Assembly (NCBI GenBank): GCA_003511885.1
Contig: DOIX01000237.1
Coordinates: 51,602 to 56,966 of the forward strand
Direction of reading: 5' to 3'
Origin: Cyanobacteria bacterium UBA11153
GTDB lineage: Bacteria > Cyanobacteriota > Cyanobacteriia > Cyanobacteriales > Coleofasciculaceae
DNA length: 5,365 nt
In this document: positions 1 through 5,365 of the stretch, in pieces
How positions within the stretch are numbered: position 1 is the first letter of the stretch
Layout of the letters: each line of letters starts with the position of its first letter
Position numbers and translations under genes: made by a program
The notes under the pieces: model-generated
What the model saw: only the letters and a program-made list of their open reading frames with translations
Databases searched by the model: none
Told to the model about the DNA's origin: nothing

Positions 1-43
1 GACTTATACAGCAAGCCCTAAATAGAGACTTAAAGCCTTGCTG

Positions 44-69
44 AAAAAAAGATTTGATCGAGATCGAAT
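44..69 (-). terminator. Weak intrinsic terminator candidate behind the small membrane protein gene
   Basis: Read on the minus strand, bases 69 to 63 (ATTCGAT) can pair with 58 to 52 (ATCAAAT) around a CTCG loop, with one C-A mismatch. A single C and a run of seven T (50 to 44) follow. This is the order of a Rho-independent terminator, and it begins about 40 bases after the stop codon at 111-113. The stem is short and AT-rich, so termination would be inefficient. A second inverted repeat, CAGCAAG at 9-15 with CTTGCTG at 37-43, lies beyond the T run. Confidence 0.35.
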
Positions 70-110
70 AACTGTCAACTTCCATAGCAGATCCCGATCC
101 GTTATTACAC

Positions 111-536
111 TCAAGCTACATCAAATAAAAACAAAGACAAAAAACCCAAATACAAAAGTAAAGCAAAAATAACCACAACAAAAGGCGGTGCTAAAATTAT
201 CGGCAGATTCGCATCTGCCAAAATACTGGGCAAAAAGCCTTCCGAACATATCTCTTGACCGCAACTTCCGTAATTAAAGACAACCACAAAGAATTGAAGT
301 ACAAGAGTTAGTAGCAATAGCTTGGTTTTTATGGTGACATGAGTTTTTTTTCTGGAGGTACGAGATGTGGCACTAATAAAAAGTAAAATTGTGCTGATCG
401 CGTAAAATATTCCAGCAATGCCCAAATAAAAAAAGATCGATATCCAGCCGCCAGATGTGAAAATAAACAGTGGAGTGCTAACCAAAGCGTAAACAATATA
501 AAGGCAGAGAACAATCCAAATATTAGTTCTAATCAT
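111..536 (-). CDS. Small hypothetical four-helix membrane protein, 141 aa
   Basis: I do not recognise this protein, and no function can be given. About four hydrophobic helices are visible: residues 5-27, 31-54, 73-90 and 111-139. The loop between helices 2 and 3 (56-72, with RTSRKK and further lysines) is strongly basic. By the positive-inside rule this puts that loop and the N terminus in the cytoplasm, and the 91-110 loop outside (periplasm or thylakoid lumen). The outside loop carries Cys92 and Cys97, which could form a disulfide or bind a metal; this is inference. The start is fixed because two in-frame TAG codons lie within 20 bases upstream of the ATG. Only a weak AGGA or AGG precedes it. 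No confident promoter is seen; a TATAGT -10-like hexamer at 623-618 (minus strand) has a poor -35. The gene is divergent from prfC and stands alone. The coherent membrane topology makes it more likely a real gene than a chance reading frame. Confidence 0.7.
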   Translation of the reverse strand: MIRTNIWIVLCLYIVYALVSTPLFIFTSGGWISIFFYLGIAGIFYAISTILLFISATSRTSRKKTHVTIKTKLLLLTLVLQFFVVVFNYGSCGQEICSEGFLPSILADANLPIILAPPFVVVIFALLLYLGFLSLFLFDVA

Positions 537-625
537 GTTAGCCTAGTCCTATGAATTTTAGAAATGAACGATTTGTCCAAATCTCCTTCAAATGAAGATA
601 TGAACTGAACTTGTCAAACTATAAA

Positions 626-694
626 TACCTCAACTAAAAACTAAAATGAGCGAATGCTCTGTGGGGGAGGTTCACTCATCTCAATAGTTGGGTA
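626..694. other. Long interrupted stem-loop, possible RNA element or operator
   Basis: The outer arm pairs TACC (626-629) and CAACTA (631-636) with TAGTTG and GGTA (685-694), leaving one bulged T at 630. The inner arm pairs ATGAGCGAA (646-654) with TTCACTCAT (671-679), with a single C-A mismatch. The terminal loop (655-670) is G-rich, containing GTGGGGGAGG. The internal loop is 9 bases on one side and 5 on the other. Two TATAAAT copies (620-626 and 693-699) flank the structure. It lies 90 bases upstream of the small membrane protein start and 390 upstream of prfC, so it could be a leader, a small RNA, a divergent operator or a mobile-element relic. I match it to no known riboswitch. Confidence 0.4.
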
Positions 695-942
695 TAAATT
701 TTCTTGACACCTATCTAGTTACTTACGGAAATTCACGGCAAAATTTCAATTATCCTTAAGCCCGATAACCTCTGTCGCCGGAGATAATTGTCCATGCCAG
801 GAGACACATATCCCCATCTACAGATAAAGTCACTAGCATCCGGATTGATTTTGTAACTGGTTCTTACTTATTTGTTTGAGGAACGGGAAATTCTTCATCT
901 TTTGCATATTTGACTTTTGAGCGATCGAGTTTTTTTCTGTTT

Positions 943-995
943 CCTCTGCCCTCTGGGCTATGGCATCTGCCTTCTGGGCTATAGCATCTGCCCTG
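943..995. repeat. 21-bp tandem repeat, 2.5 copies, itself three heptamers
   Basis: Two 21-base units (943-963 and 964-984) differ at a few positions and are followed by half a unit (985-995). Each unit splits into three 7-mers, for example CATCTGC, CTTCTGG and GCTATAG. Heptameric spacer repeats of this kind are well known in filamentous cyanobacteria as STRR/LTRR families. Looser 7-base repeats (ATTTGAC TTTTGAG at 908-921, TTTGGAC TTTTGAC at 1031-1044) lie on either side, so the whole 908-1044 stretch seems to have grown by heptamer duplication. Confidence 0.75.
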
Positions 996-1023
996 TTTTT
1001 GAATGGGTGACTTGGGACATTGT

Positions 1024-1052
1024 TTGCTATTTTGGACTTTTGACTTGATAAT
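1024..1052 (+). promoter_or_regulatory. Candidate promoter for prfC
   Basis: TTGCTA at 1024-1029 (four of six bases of the -35 consensus) and GATAAT at 1047-1052 (five of six of the -10) are 17 bases apart. Transcription would start near 1059 and give a leader of about 25 bases before the ATG at 1084. The spacer between the boxes is made of heptamer repeat (TTTGGAC TTTTGAC), so the promoter, if real, is partly built from repeat DNA. A further candidate is TATAAA at 693-698 with TTCACT at 671-676. Confidence 0.35.
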
Positions 1053-1083
1053 ATCTGTAGAGTTACCCGATCGCGTATTTTGG

Positions 1084-2712
1084 ATGCCCACTGAAATTCA
1101 GGCTGAATTGCAAGCTGCTGTACTTCGTCGTCGCAACTTTGCCATTATTTCTCACCCCGATGCCGGAAAGACGACGCTAACGGAAAAACTATTGCTCTAC
1201 GGAGGTGCTATTCACGAAGCAGGTACAGTTAAGGCGAGGAGGGCACAAAGAAAGGCAACCTCTGACTGGATGGCAATGGAACAACAGCGCGGTATTTCCA
1301 TCACCTCCACTGTCTTGCAGTTTGAATATCGCGATTGTCAGATTAATTTACTCGATACTCCAGGACACCAAGATTTCAGCGAAGATACCTATCGGACTCT
1401 TGCTGCCGCCGATAATGCGGTGATGCTGATTGATGCGGCAAAAGGGTTGGAACCCCAAACGCGGAAATTGTTTGAAGTCTGTCGGATGCGGAATCTGCCC
1501 ATCTTTACTTTTGTCAATAAACTTGACCGTCCGGGACGAGAACCTCTAGAATTGCTCGATGAAATTGAACAAGAACTGGGATTGCAAACTTATGCCGTAA
1601 ACTGGCCGATTGGGATGGGCGATCGCTTTAAGGGAGTTTTTGACCGTTTAACTCAGGAAATTCACCTGTTTGAGAGAAGTGCCCACGGAACCAGGGAAGC
1701 AAAAAATACAGTAGTAAGTTTGGGAGATGCCCGGATTGAGAAGTTATTAGAACCAGAACTTTATTATCAATTCAAGGAAGATTTAGAACTAATTGAGGGG
1801 ATTGGCCCTGAATTAGATTTAGCCCAACTCCACAAAGGGATGATGACACCCGTTTTCTTTGGGAGTGCCATGACTAATTTTGGCGTACAGTTATTCCTCG
1901 ATTCTTTTCTCGATTACGCCCTCAAACCCGCTGCCCGCAATTCCACAAGCGGTGAAATTGACCCAACTTATCCTGAATTTACTGGATTTGTCTTTAAACT
2001 CCAAGCCAATATGGATCCCAAACATCGAGATCGGGTAGCCTTTGTCAGAGTTTGTACGGGAAAGTTTGAAAAGGACATGACCGTCAATCATGCCAGGACT
2101 GGTAAAATTGTCCGTTTATCCAGACCTCAAAAACTATTTGCCCAAGACAGAGAATCAATTGATGTCGCCTATCCCGGAGATGTGATTGGTTTGAACAATC
2201 CAGGAGTTTTTGCGATCGGGGATACTATTTATAATGGCAAGAAATTAGAGTACGAAGGAATTCCCTGTTTTTCTCCCGAACTATTTTCTTATCTGAAAAA
2301 TCCAAATCCTTCTAAGTTCAAACAATTCCATAAAGGAGTTTCCGAGTTGCGAGAGGAAGGGGCAATCCAGATTATGTATTCGGTGGATGAATCGAAACGG
2401 AACCCCATTTTAGCCGCAGTCGGGCAATTACAATTTGAGGTAGTTCAGTTTCGGCTGCTCAATGAATATGGAGTGGAAACTTATCTGGAAATGCTACCTT
2501 ACAGTTTGGCACGTTGGGTCGCTGGCGGCTGGGATGCACTCAAAAAAGCCGGACGTTTGTTTAATACTGTCACAGTCAAGGATAATTGGGGTCGTCCGGT
2601 TTTATTATTTAAGAATGAGTGGAATTTACAGCAAGTTATTGGTGATTGTCCCGATTTACATTTAAAGGCAACTGCCCCTGTTGTTTCTGGACAACAACCG
2701 GAATCTTTGTAA
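1084..2712 (+). CDS. prfC: Peptide chain release factor 3 (RF3), 542 aa
   Basis: RF3 is a cytoplasmic translational GTPase that removes RF1 and RF2 from the ribosome after the finished protein is released. The G-domain motifs are intact: P-loop SHPDAGKT (23-30), switch I GISIT (70-74), DTPGH (91-95), NKLD (145-148) and GSAM (260-263). The RF3-typical stretches [11 protein letters not shown] (60-70), [10 protein letters not shown] (97-106) and [14 protein letters not shown] (307-320) are present. Domain II follows at about 295-385 and domain III at about 390-530, including [14 protein letters not shown] (445-458). The length fits the family (E. coli RF3 has 529 residues). I chose the ATG at 1084. 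The frame stays open up to an ATG at 1003, but those 27 extra residues are encoded by repeat DNA, overlap the promoter candidate and have no counterpart in RF3. No clear Shine-Dalgarno precedes 1084, which is common in cyanobacteria. The gene is single and converges on the M61 peptidase gene. A HIP1 site lies inside it at 1619-1626. Confidence 0.97.
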   Translation: MPTEIQAELQAAVLRRRNFAIISHPDAGKTTLTEKLLLYGGAIHEAGTVKARRAQRKATSDWMAMEQQRGISITSTVLQFEYRDCQINLLDTPGHQDFSEDTYRTLAAADNAVMLIDAAKGLEPQTRKLFEVCRMRNLPIFTFVNKLDRPGREPLELLDEIEQELGLQTYAVNWPIGMGDRFKGVFDRLTQEIHLFERSAHGTREAKNTVVSLGDARIEKLLEPELYYQFKEDLELIEGIGPELDLAQLHKGMMTPVFFGSAMTNFGVQLFLDSFLDYALKPAARNSTSGEIDPTYPEFTGFVFKLQANMDPKHRDRVAFVRVCTGKFEKDMTVNHARTGKIVRLSRPQKLFAQDRESIDVAYPGDVIGLNNPGVFAIGDTIYNGKKLEYEGIPCFSPELFSYLKNPNPSKFKQFHKGVSELREEGAIQIMYSVDESKRNPILAAVGQLQFEVVQFRLLNEYGVETYLEMLPYSLARWVAGGWDALKKAGRLFNTVTVKDNWGRPVLLFKNEWNLQQVIGDCPDLHLKATAPVVSGQQPESL

Positions 2713-2713
2713 G

Positions 2714-2741
2714 GGTTCATGGTTCATTGTTCATTGTTCTC
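2714..2741. repeat. Heptamer array directly after the prfC stop codon
   Basis: Four 7-base units in register: GGTTCAT, GGTTCAT, TGTTCAT, TGTTCTC. The array starts one base after the TAA of prfC. It belongs to the short heptameric repeat class common in filamentous cyanobacterial spacers and has no coding role. Confidence 0.75.
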
Positions 2742-2838
2742 TGAAATATTGTGGGAACAAGCAGTTGCAATTGGGAACTTAGGATTTCTGTAGTTTTTTG
2801 TTCCTTAATCAGATTTTATCCGCTCTATTGAAATATAT

Positions 2839-3031
2839 AGGGTTTGCGGAAAAAGTTTTTTTGTGAGGGTGTGGGGTATGGTTTTTTGTGTGGATAAATT
2901 TTCCCGTTTAAGTTAAAAATTCCATGAATTTTCAGAGCTGTAACTCTTATTCCTGGTACTTTTCCCTAACTGAATTAGCACTCTAAGCTATAGCACCCCA
3001 CCTTCACGACAAGACTTTCTCAGCAAACCCT
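2839..3031. mobile_element. 193-bp MITE-like element with long imperfect terminal inverted repeats
   Basis: Bases 2839-2871 match the reverse complement of 2999-3031 at 27 of 33 positions. The outermost nine (AGGGTTTGC / GCAAACCCT) are perfect. After a 2-base insertion on the left side, four more bases (GGGT) also match. Three of the six mismatches would be G-U wobbles in RNA. The interior of about 120 bp is AT-rich with no credible coding sequence and has its own perfect hairpin, AAAATTC (2916-2922) with GAATTTT (2926-2932) around CAT. The structure fits a miniature inverted-repeat element or a collapsed insertion sequence. I see no clean target duplication: TA borders the left GGG, but TG borders the right CCC. 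The parent IS family is not identified. Transcribed in either direction it would fold into a large hairpin and might end transcripts of both convergent genes; that is inference. Confidence 0.65.
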
Positions 3032-3058
3032 GGTTATTGGTTGTTAGTTGTTGCTTAT
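3031..3058. repeat. Heptamer array abutting the inverted-repeat element
   Basis: Four degenerate 7-base units in register: TGGTTAT, TGGTTGT, TAGTTGT, TGCTTAT. The array begins exactly at the outer edge of the right inverted repeat of the 193-bp element. It is of the same general type as the other heptamer arrays in the window but differs in sequence. Confidence 0.6.
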
Positions 3059-3070
3059 TTCTGACTCTGT

Positions 3071-3089
3071 ATAGCGGGAACCGCCGTAT
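3071..3089 (-). other. Short GC hairpin after the M61 stop codon
   Basis: GCGG (3074-3077) pairs with CCGC (3081-3084) around GAA, and ATA (3071-3073) with TAT (3087-3089) past a two-base bulge. It starts 15 bases beyond the stop codon of the M61 gene on the minus strand. No T run follows on that strand, so it is not a standard terminator. It could still slow RNA polymerase or protect the 3' end. Confidence 0.3.
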
Positions 3090-3103
3090 TTCACACTCCC
3101 CAA

Positions 3104-4882
3104 TTATCCCAGCCAACCAGTTAGGTTATGTTTTTGCTCATCGGTAGGATTGTCTATGGGAAGGATTTGATAGCGAGTGGGAGGAGATTTCCCCAAAGTT
3201 ACAGGTAAAGTTCGGAGTTCATCTTCGTGGAACAGAGTTATTTCAATGGTATCATTCACTTGGTAATCTTTAAGGCGATCGCACAATTGTTCAGCAGTGA
3301 CTCGCCAACCGTTAATAGCCAGTAATTGATCCCCAGGATCGATTCCTGCTATTCTCGCGGGAGAGTTAGCTTCAACAAACTTAACAATCTCCTGTCCATG
3401 TTCCGATTTTGCGATCGCGCCTAAGTACGGAGGAGCATCTTCATCATGAACGCCAATCAATTTTAACCCAAAAGGTTCGAGATATTCATCAAAAGGAAGT
3501 TCAATAGTTCCATCAACATAATTGTCAAAGAAATAGCCCAAATCCATATCTGCCACTGACTCAATCGCATCTCGGAGATTTTGGGGAGTAAAACCAATTT
3601 CCCAAGCGCCAAACTTCTGCCACATCAGACGCATTACATCATCGAGAGAGCGTTGATTGTGATGGCACTTACGAATTAGTAAATCCAGTAATAATGATAC
3701 CAATTCACCCTTCAAGTAATAAGAAACCTGAGAATTATCACTATTACTATCTCGGCGATAAAGTTTAATCCAAGTGTCAAAACTAGACTCAGAAAGATTC
3801 TGAATCAAACGTCCTGGTGTTGTTTGCAAGCGAGTAATATCCTTACTCAAACATTCTAAAAATGTTTTGCTATCGTAAATTCCAGCTCGGAGAGGAATAA
3901 TTAAATCGTAGTAACTTGTTGTACCCTCACAAAACCACAAAGAAGTAGTGTAATTCTCCTCTTCATAATTAAACTTTTCCAGAGGTTTAGGGAGAATTCG
4001 CTTCACATTCCAGAGGTGAAAAAACTCGTGCGCCACCAGTTGAATAAAGCGATTGTACTTATCTTTAGCGCGAAACCCAAAGCGGGAATAATTTAACGAA
4101 CAAGAATTTTTATGTTCTAACCCACCAAAACCGCTAGAAGAAAGATGCAGCAAAAAGACATATCGCTCGTAAGGCAAACCTCCATACAATTGAGCTTCCA
4201 CCTCAATAATTTTTTTGAGATCCTCAATCATCTTGTTTGGATTAGCATTTCCCTTGCCCCAGATGGCTAATTGATGCGGCTTACCCAAGACTTCAAATTC
4301 ATGCAATTGATGATAGCCGATCTCAAATGGACTATCTACCAAAGTATCAAAATTTTTAGCCTCAAAGGTATTGATAGTACCTGGAATTGCCGGGAGCGGC
4401 GTGACAACCTTCCACTCCAAATTGGGTGGCACAATAGTAACTTGAATTGGTTGTTGTTCCCATCCAGGGATGAACAAAAATAGAGCCGCGCCATTAAAAT
4501 AACCGTGAGTGAGATCCAGGTGATTAGTTCGGACAGATAACTCATTAGCAAATATCCGATAATGTACAATAATTTCCGCAGCACCTTCAGTATCAACTTG
4601 CCAGTGATTTTTACTGACTTTCTGCCAAGACAATAACTGATGTCCGTTATCTTTACCTGTATCTACCCAAAAATCTTGCAAGTGTTTGGCATATTCTCGA
4701 ATTAAATAAGATCCAGGAGTCCATACAGGCATTTTCAAATCCAGAACAGATTTCGACCAGTTTATCACTTGTAACCGTACCTCAAACAAATGAGATTGAG
4801 GTTTTGGCATTGCTACTTGATAGTGGATGGTTGGTGCCATAGTGGATGGATTACTAGGCAAAATAGTTGTTGCTTCTGTCAT
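3104..4882 (-). CDS. Family M61 zinc aminopeptidase with C-terminal PDZ domain, 592 aa
   Basis: The family's reference member is a glycyl aminopeptidase; these enzymes remove N-terminal residues from peptides using one zinc ion. The M61 N-terminal domain spans about 18-190, with the typical MPVWTPGSYLIREYAKHLQDF-like stretch at 51-71. The catalytic part spans about 230-440. It has GGLEH (253-257, the counterpart of the M1 substrate motif), the zinc motif HEFFH (His285, Glu286, His289) and WFCEGTTSYY (316-325), where Glu319 is the likely third ligand by analogy with the M1 NEG motif. The YYLKGELVSLLLD stretch (388-400) is also family-typical. A PDZ domain covers about 478-560, with the core NSPARIAGIDPGDQLLAING (506-525). 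No signal peptide or membrane helix is visible, so the enzyme is probably cytoplasmic. The ATG at 4882 is preferred; Met15 (4840) is an alternative, and neither has a clear Shine-Dalgarno. The gene stands alone and converges on prfC. Two HIP1 sites lie within it (3275-3282 and 3411-3418). The true substrate is unknown. Confidence 0.93.
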   Translation of the reverse strand: MTEATTILPSNPSTMAPTIHYQVAMPKPQSHLFEVRLQVINWSKSVLDLKMPVWTPGSYLIREYAKHLQDFWVDTGKDNGHQLLSWQKVSKNHWQVDTEGAAEIIVHYRIFANELSVRTNHLDLTHGYFNGAALFLFIPGWEQQPIQVTIVPPNLEWKVVTPLPAIPGTINTFEAKNFDTLVDSPFEIGYHQLHEFEVLGKPHQLAIWGKGNANPNKMIEDLKKIIEVEAQLYGGLPYERYVFLLHLSSSGFGGLEHKNSCSLNYSRFGFRAKDKYNRFIQLVAHEFFHLWNVKRILPKPLEKFNYEEENYTTSLWFCEGTTSYYDLIIPLRAGIYDSKTFLECLSKDITRLQTTPGRLIQNLSESSFDTWIKLYRRDSNSDNSQVSYYLKGELVSLLLDLLIRKCHHNQRSLDDVMRLMWQKFGAWEIGFTPQNLRDAIESVADMDLGYFFDNYVDGTIELPFDEYLEPFGLKLIGVHDEDAPPYLGAIAKSEHGQEIVKFVEANSPARIAGIDPGDQLLAINGWRVTAEQLCDRLKDYQVNDTIEITLFHEDELRTLPVTLGKSPPTRYQILPIDNPTDEQKHNLTGWLG

Positions 4883-4893
4883 TATTGGCGATT

Positions 4894-4907
4894 AGCAATG
4901 AGCAATG
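4894..4907. repeat. Heptamer duplication upstream of the M61 gene
   Basis: AGCAATG occurs twice in direct succession, 12 bases upstream of the M61 start codon. It falls where a ribosome binding site might be expected, and no purine-rich Shine-Dalgarno is present on the minus strand here. Confidence 0.55.
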
Positions 4908-4934
4908 AGGGTATAATTTAACTCTACAGGATAA

Positions 4935-4948
4935 ATTCTAGAGTCTAG
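4935..4948 (-). promoter_or_regulatory. Palindrome overlapping a -10-like box upstream of the M61 gene
   Basis: CTAGA (4938-4942) and TCTAG (4944-4948) form a perfect inverted repeat around one G. On the minus strand, TAGAAT (4940-4935, five of six of the -10 consensus) overlaps it. This would give a leader of about 45 bases. No reasonable -35 lies 16-18 bases upstream, so this is only a candidate promoter or operator. Confidence 0.2.
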
Positions 4949-5011
4949 TAACTGACGGGGCGATAACCAGCTCAAAAGCTTGATACACAGTGGGTTGGAT
5001 CGAGTTGAGGT

Positions 5012-5019
5012 GCGATCGC
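5012..5019. repeat. HIP1 octamer (GCGATCGC), one of five in the window
   Basis: This is an exact copy of the highly iterated palindrome of cyanobacterial genomes, here extended to TGCGATCGCA. The other exact copies are at 1619-1626 (in prfC), 3275-3282 and 3411-3418 (in the M61 gene) and 5220-5227 (in the right-hand repeat). The density is the main evidence for the taxonomic call. Confidence 0.9.
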
Positions 5020-5023
5020 AGAG

Positions 5024-5069
5024 AGGGCTGGGGTGGGAGAGTATTACTCATCCACAGTTTATTAGCCCT
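5024..5069. other. Compact two-tier stem-loop upstream of the M61 gene
   Basis: AGGGCT (5024-5029) pairs perfectly with AGCCCT (5064-5069). Inside it, TGGGAGAGT (5034-5042) pairs with ACTCATCCA (5046-5054) around an ATT loop, with one A-A mismatch and one G-U wobble. The asymmetric internal loop has 4 and 9 bases. The structure lies about 140-190 bases upstream of the M61 start. It could be part of a long leader, an independent small RNA in either direction, or a repeat relic. I match it to no known RNA family. Confidence 0.4.
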
Positions 5070-5130
5070 AGTGCAGCTTGGCAGAAGTTTATGAACAGTT
5101 TCAGAGGCTTTATAGTAGTTTTTTCTCCTC

Positions 5131-5151
5131 TGCTCCCTGCTCCCTATTCCC
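5131..5151. repeat. Heptamer array (TGCTCCC type)
   Basis: Three 7-base units in register: TGCTCCC, TGCTCCC, TATTCCC. This C-rich unit is a familiar heptameric spacer repeat of filamentous cyanobacteria. It is not coding. Confidence 0.7.
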
Positions 5152-5218
5152 CTGCGAGCCTGCTTAAGAGATTATAACTGATGGGTTATTTCTGTTGGGA
5201 TCTCGCTCTTTCATTTTA

Positions 5219-5246
5219 GGCGATCGCGTAGCGTGCCGCAGGCATT
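5219..5246. repeat. HIP1-linked interspersed palindromic repeat
   Basis: A HIP1 octamer (5220-5227) leads into GTAGCGTGCCGCAGGCATT, in which GTGCC (5233-5237) pairs with GGCAT (5241-5245) around GCA. From memory of cyanobacterial genomes, a HIP1 followed by GTAGCGTGCC and a GGCAT arm is a widespread interspersed repeat. A near-HIP1 (GGGCGATCGGC, 5267-5277) follows downstream. Confidence 0.55.
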
Positions 5247-5294
5247 CGGTCATCAGAAACAAGAAAGGGCGATCGGCATATTGCTAAATGGCAA

Positions 5295-5365
5295 TAGACA
5301 TCTCCAAAAAACAATCTCAAACCCTTATCCCGCCTAGGAAAAAACCTAATTTCTGGAGATGTCTA
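5295..5365. mobile_element. 71-bp MITE-like element with perfect 12-bp inverted ends
   Basis: TAGACATCTCCA (5295-5306) is the exact reverse complement of TGGAGATGTCTA (5354-5365), and the outermost bases on both sides are TA. That would suit an element inserted into and duplicating TA, as IS630/Tc1-type elements and some IS5-family groups do. The 47-base interior has no coding capacity and holds a small TAGG(A6)CCTA hairpin. A separate perfect hairpin (TATTGC 5279-5284 with GCAATA 5291-5296) overlaps the left edge. The window ends exactly at the right end of the repeat, so the outside flank cannot be inspected. The element could also be an isolated inverted repeat. Confidence 0.5.

Larger units (their letters stand above)
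537..1083. other. 547-base spacer between divergent genes, no supported gene
   Basis: The spacer holds a long interrupted stem-loop (626-694), a small AT-rich hairpin (GAAATT 728-733 with AATTTC 742-747), a 21-bp tandem repeat (943-995), degenerate 7-base repeats at 908-921 and 1031-1044, and a promoter candidate for prfC. An open minus-strand frame at 864-1091 only translates the repeats (SPEGRC-type units) and is not a credible protein. I see nothing I can name in 750-860. Confidence 0.6.
2713..3103. other. 391-base convergent spacer, no supported gene
   Basis: The stretch runs from the stop of prfC to the stop of the M61 gene. It holds a heptamer array (2714-2741), an element with long inverted ends (2839-3031), a second heptamer array (3031-3058) and a short GC hairpin (3071-3089). 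I find no convincing Rho-independent terminator for either gene. TTGTTC (2734-2739) can pair with GAACAA (2755-2760), but no T run follows. Confidence 0.6.
4883..5365. other. 483-base right-hand stretch with no supported gene
   Basis: This region lies upstream of the M61 gene. It holds a heptamer duplication (4894-4907), a small palindrome (4938-4948), a HIP1 site (5012-5019), a compact stem-loop (5024-5069), a heptamer array (5131-5151), a HIP1-linked repeat (5219-5246) and a short element with inverted ends (5295-5365). A plus-strand frame at 4980-5177, opening with TTG, crosses the stem-loop and heptamer array. It has no recognisable domain and I do not accept it as a gene. Confidence 0.55.

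Noticed and set aside
9..43. CAGCAAG / CTTGCTG inverted repeat as a terminator
   Set aside because: It is followed by A on the plus strand, and on the minus strand the T run precedes rather than follows it.
704..733. Perfect -35 hexamer TTGACA on the plus strand
   Set aside because: At 16-18 bases spacing only GGAAAT-like sequence follows, a poor -10 match.
853..867. NtcA-like site GTA...TAC upstream of prfC
   Set aside because: The gap is nine bases, not the eight of the NtcA consensus, and no suitably placed -10 box follows.
1003..1083. Longer N terminus for prfC from the ATG at 1003
   Set aside because: The 27 added residues have no RF3 counterpart, are encoded by repeat DNA and overlap the likely promoter.
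864..1091. Open minus-strand frame of 75 residues with repeated SPEGRC units
   Set aside because: The peptide repeats simply translate the 21-bp DNA repeat, and the rest translates heptamer repeats. It overlaps the prfC promoter candidate and start.
1084..4882. Functional link between prfC and the M61 peptidase as a new system
   Set aside because: The genes are convergent, 391 bases apart and separated by repeat DNA; both look like ordinary housekeeping proteins with intact motifs.
4980..5177. Plus-strand 65-residue frame
   Set aside because: It starts with TTG, has no recognisable motif, and runs through the stem-loop and the TGCTCCC heptamer array.

Overview
The window looks like chromosomal DNA from a cyanobacterium, probably a filamentous, AT-leaning one; I cannot name the genus. 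Three things support this. There are five exact copies of the palindrome GCGATCGC (HIP1) in 5.4 kb. The spacers carry short 7-nt-period tandem repeats. Both large proteins read like the cyanobacterial versions of their families.

Layout, left to right. A small four-helix membrane protein of unknown function lies on the minus strand (111-536), followed on that strand by a weak terminator-like hairpin. A 547-base spacer (537-1083) holds an unexplained long stem-loop (626-694), a 21-bp tandem repeat built of heptamers, and a promoter candidate. prfC (peptide chain release factor 3) follows on the plus strand (1084-2712). A 391-base spacer between convergent genes contains a 193-bp element with imperfect terminal inverted repeats of about 33 bp (2839-3031), with heptamer arrays on both sides. 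On the minus strand, 3104-4882 encodes a 592-aa family M61 zinc aminopeptidase with a C-terminal PDZ domain. The last 483 bases have no supportable gene. They hold a second compact stem-loop, a heptamer array, a HIP1-linked interspersed repeat, and a 71-bp element with perfect 12-bp inverted ends that stops exactly at the window edge.

The three genes do not form an operon. The membrane-protein gene and prfC are divergent, and prfC and the M61 gene are convergent. prfC acts in translation termination (recycling RF1/RF2) and the M61 enzyme in peptide turnover; nothing in the sequence ties them together. I see no defence system, CRISPR array, tRNA, rRNA or transposase gene. The interesting content is in the spacers: two candidate non-autonomous mobile elements, heptamer arrays in each of the three spacers, and two candidate structured RNA or operator elements.
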